Made by a program: the position numbers and the translations under genes. A stretch of DNA of 7,176 bases from assembly GCA_964011275.1 (NCBI GenBank), contig CAXGOB010000136.1, forward strand, positions 1 to 7,176. Direction: 5' to 3'. Of this stretch, positions 5,981 through 7,176 are shown in pieces (the stretch's first letter is position 1; each line of letters begins with the position of its first letter). Under the pieces are notes generated by a model, which was given only the letters and a program-made list of their open reading frames with translations, did not search any database and had not been told where the DNA came from. Origin of the DNA: UBA7328 sp002471345 (GTDB lineage Bacteria > Bacteroidota > Bacteroidia > Chitinophagales > Saprospiraceae).

Positions 5981-6168
5981 ATTACAAATTGCAAAGTGAA
6001 TTTTAAGAAAATTATAGATAAAACAAGAAGGAATCTAGATCAACGGTCAATACCGGTTCAGGGTTTACTACTATAGAGACCATTGTATACCCTTTTTCAG
6101 TGAACGACTTATAGTCCTTAAATCACTTCATAGTCTAAGAATAGTATAGTTTAGTACGATAAGAAACA
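5981..6168. other. Remainder of the divergent spacer before the DUF4199 gene
   Basis: The whole spacer between the repressor and the DUF4199 gene is 356 bp (5813-6168). Beyond the operators and leader hairpin, this part shows no gene and no strong hairpin. A -7-like TAGTTTAG (6147-6154) could serve the DUF4199 gene, but it is close to the start codon and I cannot pair it with a -33 box. A lone half-site-like TACGAT occurs at 6155-6160. Confidence 0.4.
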
Positions 6169-6699
6169 ATGACCACTTCAAAACCTGTATTTTTAATTAC
6201 AAAAAGAATGGTCAGAATAAGTATTAAATGGGGCGTTATTCTTGGTGTAGCATTGGTTATAGGCACTCAGATTCTGACCTGGCTTGGATTAGGAACAAGC
6301 AATTGGTTTATAGTATTGACTTATGTTTTGGTCATTACGGCAGTACTACTCTGTACAAAAGAATTAAAAAGAAAACTTTTAGAAGACTTTAGTTTCCTAA
6401 AATCATTTTTGTCTGTTTTAATTGTGATCCTAATATCAAGATACATTTTCCAAGCTTATATGTATGTATATATAAATTTTGTGGATCCGAATTGGATTGA
6501 GACTATTTCTGAAAAGTGGACGATTATGTTACAAGAAAAAAATCTATCTACAGATCAGATAAAAAATCAAATTTCTAGATTTCAAAAGTCATATGAACCA
6601 CTTAATATGTTTACGATTGAAATAATCTATATAGGTCTGTCTCAATTCATTCTTGGATGCGTTGCAACCAGTCTATATTTATGGAGGGCAAAGAAATAG
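6169..6699 (+). CDS. DUF4199 family four-helix membrane protein
   Basis: This 176-residue protein has four hydrophobic segments at about 18-40, 46-63, 78-103 and 147-172. Between the third and fourth is a charged loop, with DPNWIETISEKW at 106-117 and an amphipathic helix rich in Lys, Gln and Glu at 118-143. This is the DUF4199 plan: a short first loop, then a long loop with an NP or DP start and a Gln/Glu/Lys helix before the last membrane segment. It sits in the inner membrane; its function is unknown. The ATG at 6169 has AAGAAA upstream. A second in-frame ATG at 6208 would also fit, since many members start nearer the first helix. It is divergent from the repressor gene and shares its operator-bearing spacer, so joint control is possible but not shown. 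Confidence 0.82.
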   Translation: MTTSKPVFLITKRMVRISIKWGVILGVALVIGTQILTWLGLGTSNWFIVLTYVLVITAVLLCTKELKRKLLEDFSFLKSFLSVLIVILISRYIFQAYMYVYINFVDPNWIETISEKWTIMLQEKNLSTDQIKNQISRFQKSYEPLNMFTIEIIYIGLSQFILGCVATSLYLWRAKK

Positions 6700-6717
6700 A
6701 TTCTTTGAATACTGAAT

Positions 6718-6768
6718 AAAAAACAAATTCTAGCTCACTTTCAAAAATTAAAAATGAGTTAGAATTTG
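6718..6768 (-). terminator. Terminator behind the ABC-binding-protein gene, possibly bidirectional
   Basis: CAAATTCTAGCTCA (6724-6737) and TGAGTTAGAATTTG (6755-6768) form a 14-position stem. The one non-Watson-Crick position is a G-U pair in plus-strand RNA and an A-C mismatch in minus-strand RNA. In minus-strand RNA the stem can extend by about five more U-A and U-G pairs, and a T6 run follows (from A6718-6723). It thus mainly ends transcription of the gene at 6792-7176. It may also end the DUF4199 transcript, although no T run follows on that strand. Confidence 0.75.
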
Positions 6769-6791
6769 ATACTTGAGTTCAAGCTTTAAAA

Positions 6792-7176
6792 TTACATATG
6801 TTCTAATTCTGCAACTAGAGCATGAATATCTGACTTGCTTGTAATTTGGTCAGAAACCACTTCATATTCTTCAGCACCTACACATTTCAATAACTGCATT
6901 GATCTCAGTCCTTGGTGATTATCTTCACTAAATGACAAGGTGGTCCCAATAAGATCGTAAGCATCTATGCTATTCATAGCAGCAATGAGGTTTTCTCTGG
7001 TCACATCTTTTCCTGCTCTTTTGAGACCTTCAATAAATGGCTCACCATACATGAATCCTGCGAATGAGAATACGCCCCATCTCACATCTGGATAATATTT
7101 TGCTAGAGCAGTTTTATACTTGACTATTTTCTCATTAGTATAATCATAGGGCGGAGTAGCAAATGAACCAAAGATC
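6792..7176 (-). CDS. ABC transporter substrate-binding protein, LivK-like (Peripla_BP_6), C-terminal part
   Basis: The frame stays open to the window edge, so this is the last 127 or so codons of a longer gene whose start lies outside. The visible protein begins IFGSFATPPYDYTNEKIVKY and continues through YYPDVRWGVFSFAGFMYGEP. After that come FIEGLKRAGKDVTRENLIAA, the block LIGTTLSFSEDNHQGLRSMQ and a short tail ending VAELEHM. The Tyr-rich pre-domain, the LKRAGKDVTRENLI helix and the SFSEDNHQG turn are typical of the C-terminal lobe of LivK-type periplasmic binding proteins. These bind branched-chain amino acids or other small ligands for an ABC importer. The ligand cannot be told from this part. 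A GTG at 7085 is internal and not the start. Further transporter genes, if any, would lie beyond the window. Confidence 0.9.
   Translation of the reverse strand, partial: IFGSFATPPYDYTNEKIVKYKTALAKYYPDVRWGVFSFAGFMYGEPFIEGLKRAGKDVTRENLIAAMNSIDAYDLIGTTLSFSEDNHQGLRSMQLLKCVGAEEYEVVSDQITSKSDIHALVAELEHM

Noticed and set aside
5686..6006. 106-residue plus-strand open frame across the repressor start and the operator region
   Set aside because: It runs antisense through the repressor's conserved DNA-binding domain and then through the hairpin and operators; its composition is that of a chance AT-rich reading.

Overview
The window looks like AT-rich chromosomal DNA from a member of the Bacteroidota (Flavobacteriia or Cytophagia type). 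The evidence is the families present: a DUF6090-type membrane protein, a DUF4199 membrane protein, and a BlaI-type repressor overlapping an M56 (BlaR1-like) membrane protease without a beta-lactam sensor domain. Ribosome binding sites are weak throughout, as is usual in that phylum. I see no RNA gene, insertion sequence, CRISPR array or phage gene.

Layout. Positions 1-256 hold no convincing gene. A small zinc-ribbon protein (257-550, +) is followed by an out-of-frame hydrophobic stretch that may be its lost C-terminus. Facing it is a lipoprotein with two VOC (glyoxalase-like) domains (682-2031, -). A 272-bp divergent spacer contains a 20-bp operator-like dyad and a terminator-like hairpin, and leads to the DUF6090-type gene (2304-3074, +). 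A convergent 378-bp spacer ends in a strong terminator for the next unit. That unit is a minus-strand operon of a BlaI/MecI/CopY-family repressor (5429-5812) and an M56 protease (3453-5432), joined by a 4-bp ATGA overlap. Upstream lie a leader hairpin, a sigma70-like promoter and two perfect copies of an inverted repeat (TACGAA-N4-TTCGTA). The same spacer leads divergently to a DUF4199 membrane protein (6169-6699, +). The window ends with the C-terminal part of a LivK-type ABC transporter binding protein (6792-7176, -), with a terminator behind it.

How the genes work together. The best supported functional unit is the repressor/protease pair. The repressor probably binds the inverted repeats over its own promoter, and the membrane protease probably relieves repression on a signal. 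That signal is not a beta-lactam bound by a BlaR1-type sensor. The outer part of the protease is instead a charged, helical, repeat-containing region with an alternating Phe/Asp/His segment. The divergent DUF4199 gene may share this control, which is inference. The other genes show no clear functional link to the pair.

The most interesting points are the operator array, the unusual sensor region of the protease, the apparent loss of metal-binding histidines in both VOC domains, and the possible frameshift behind the zinc-ribbon gene.
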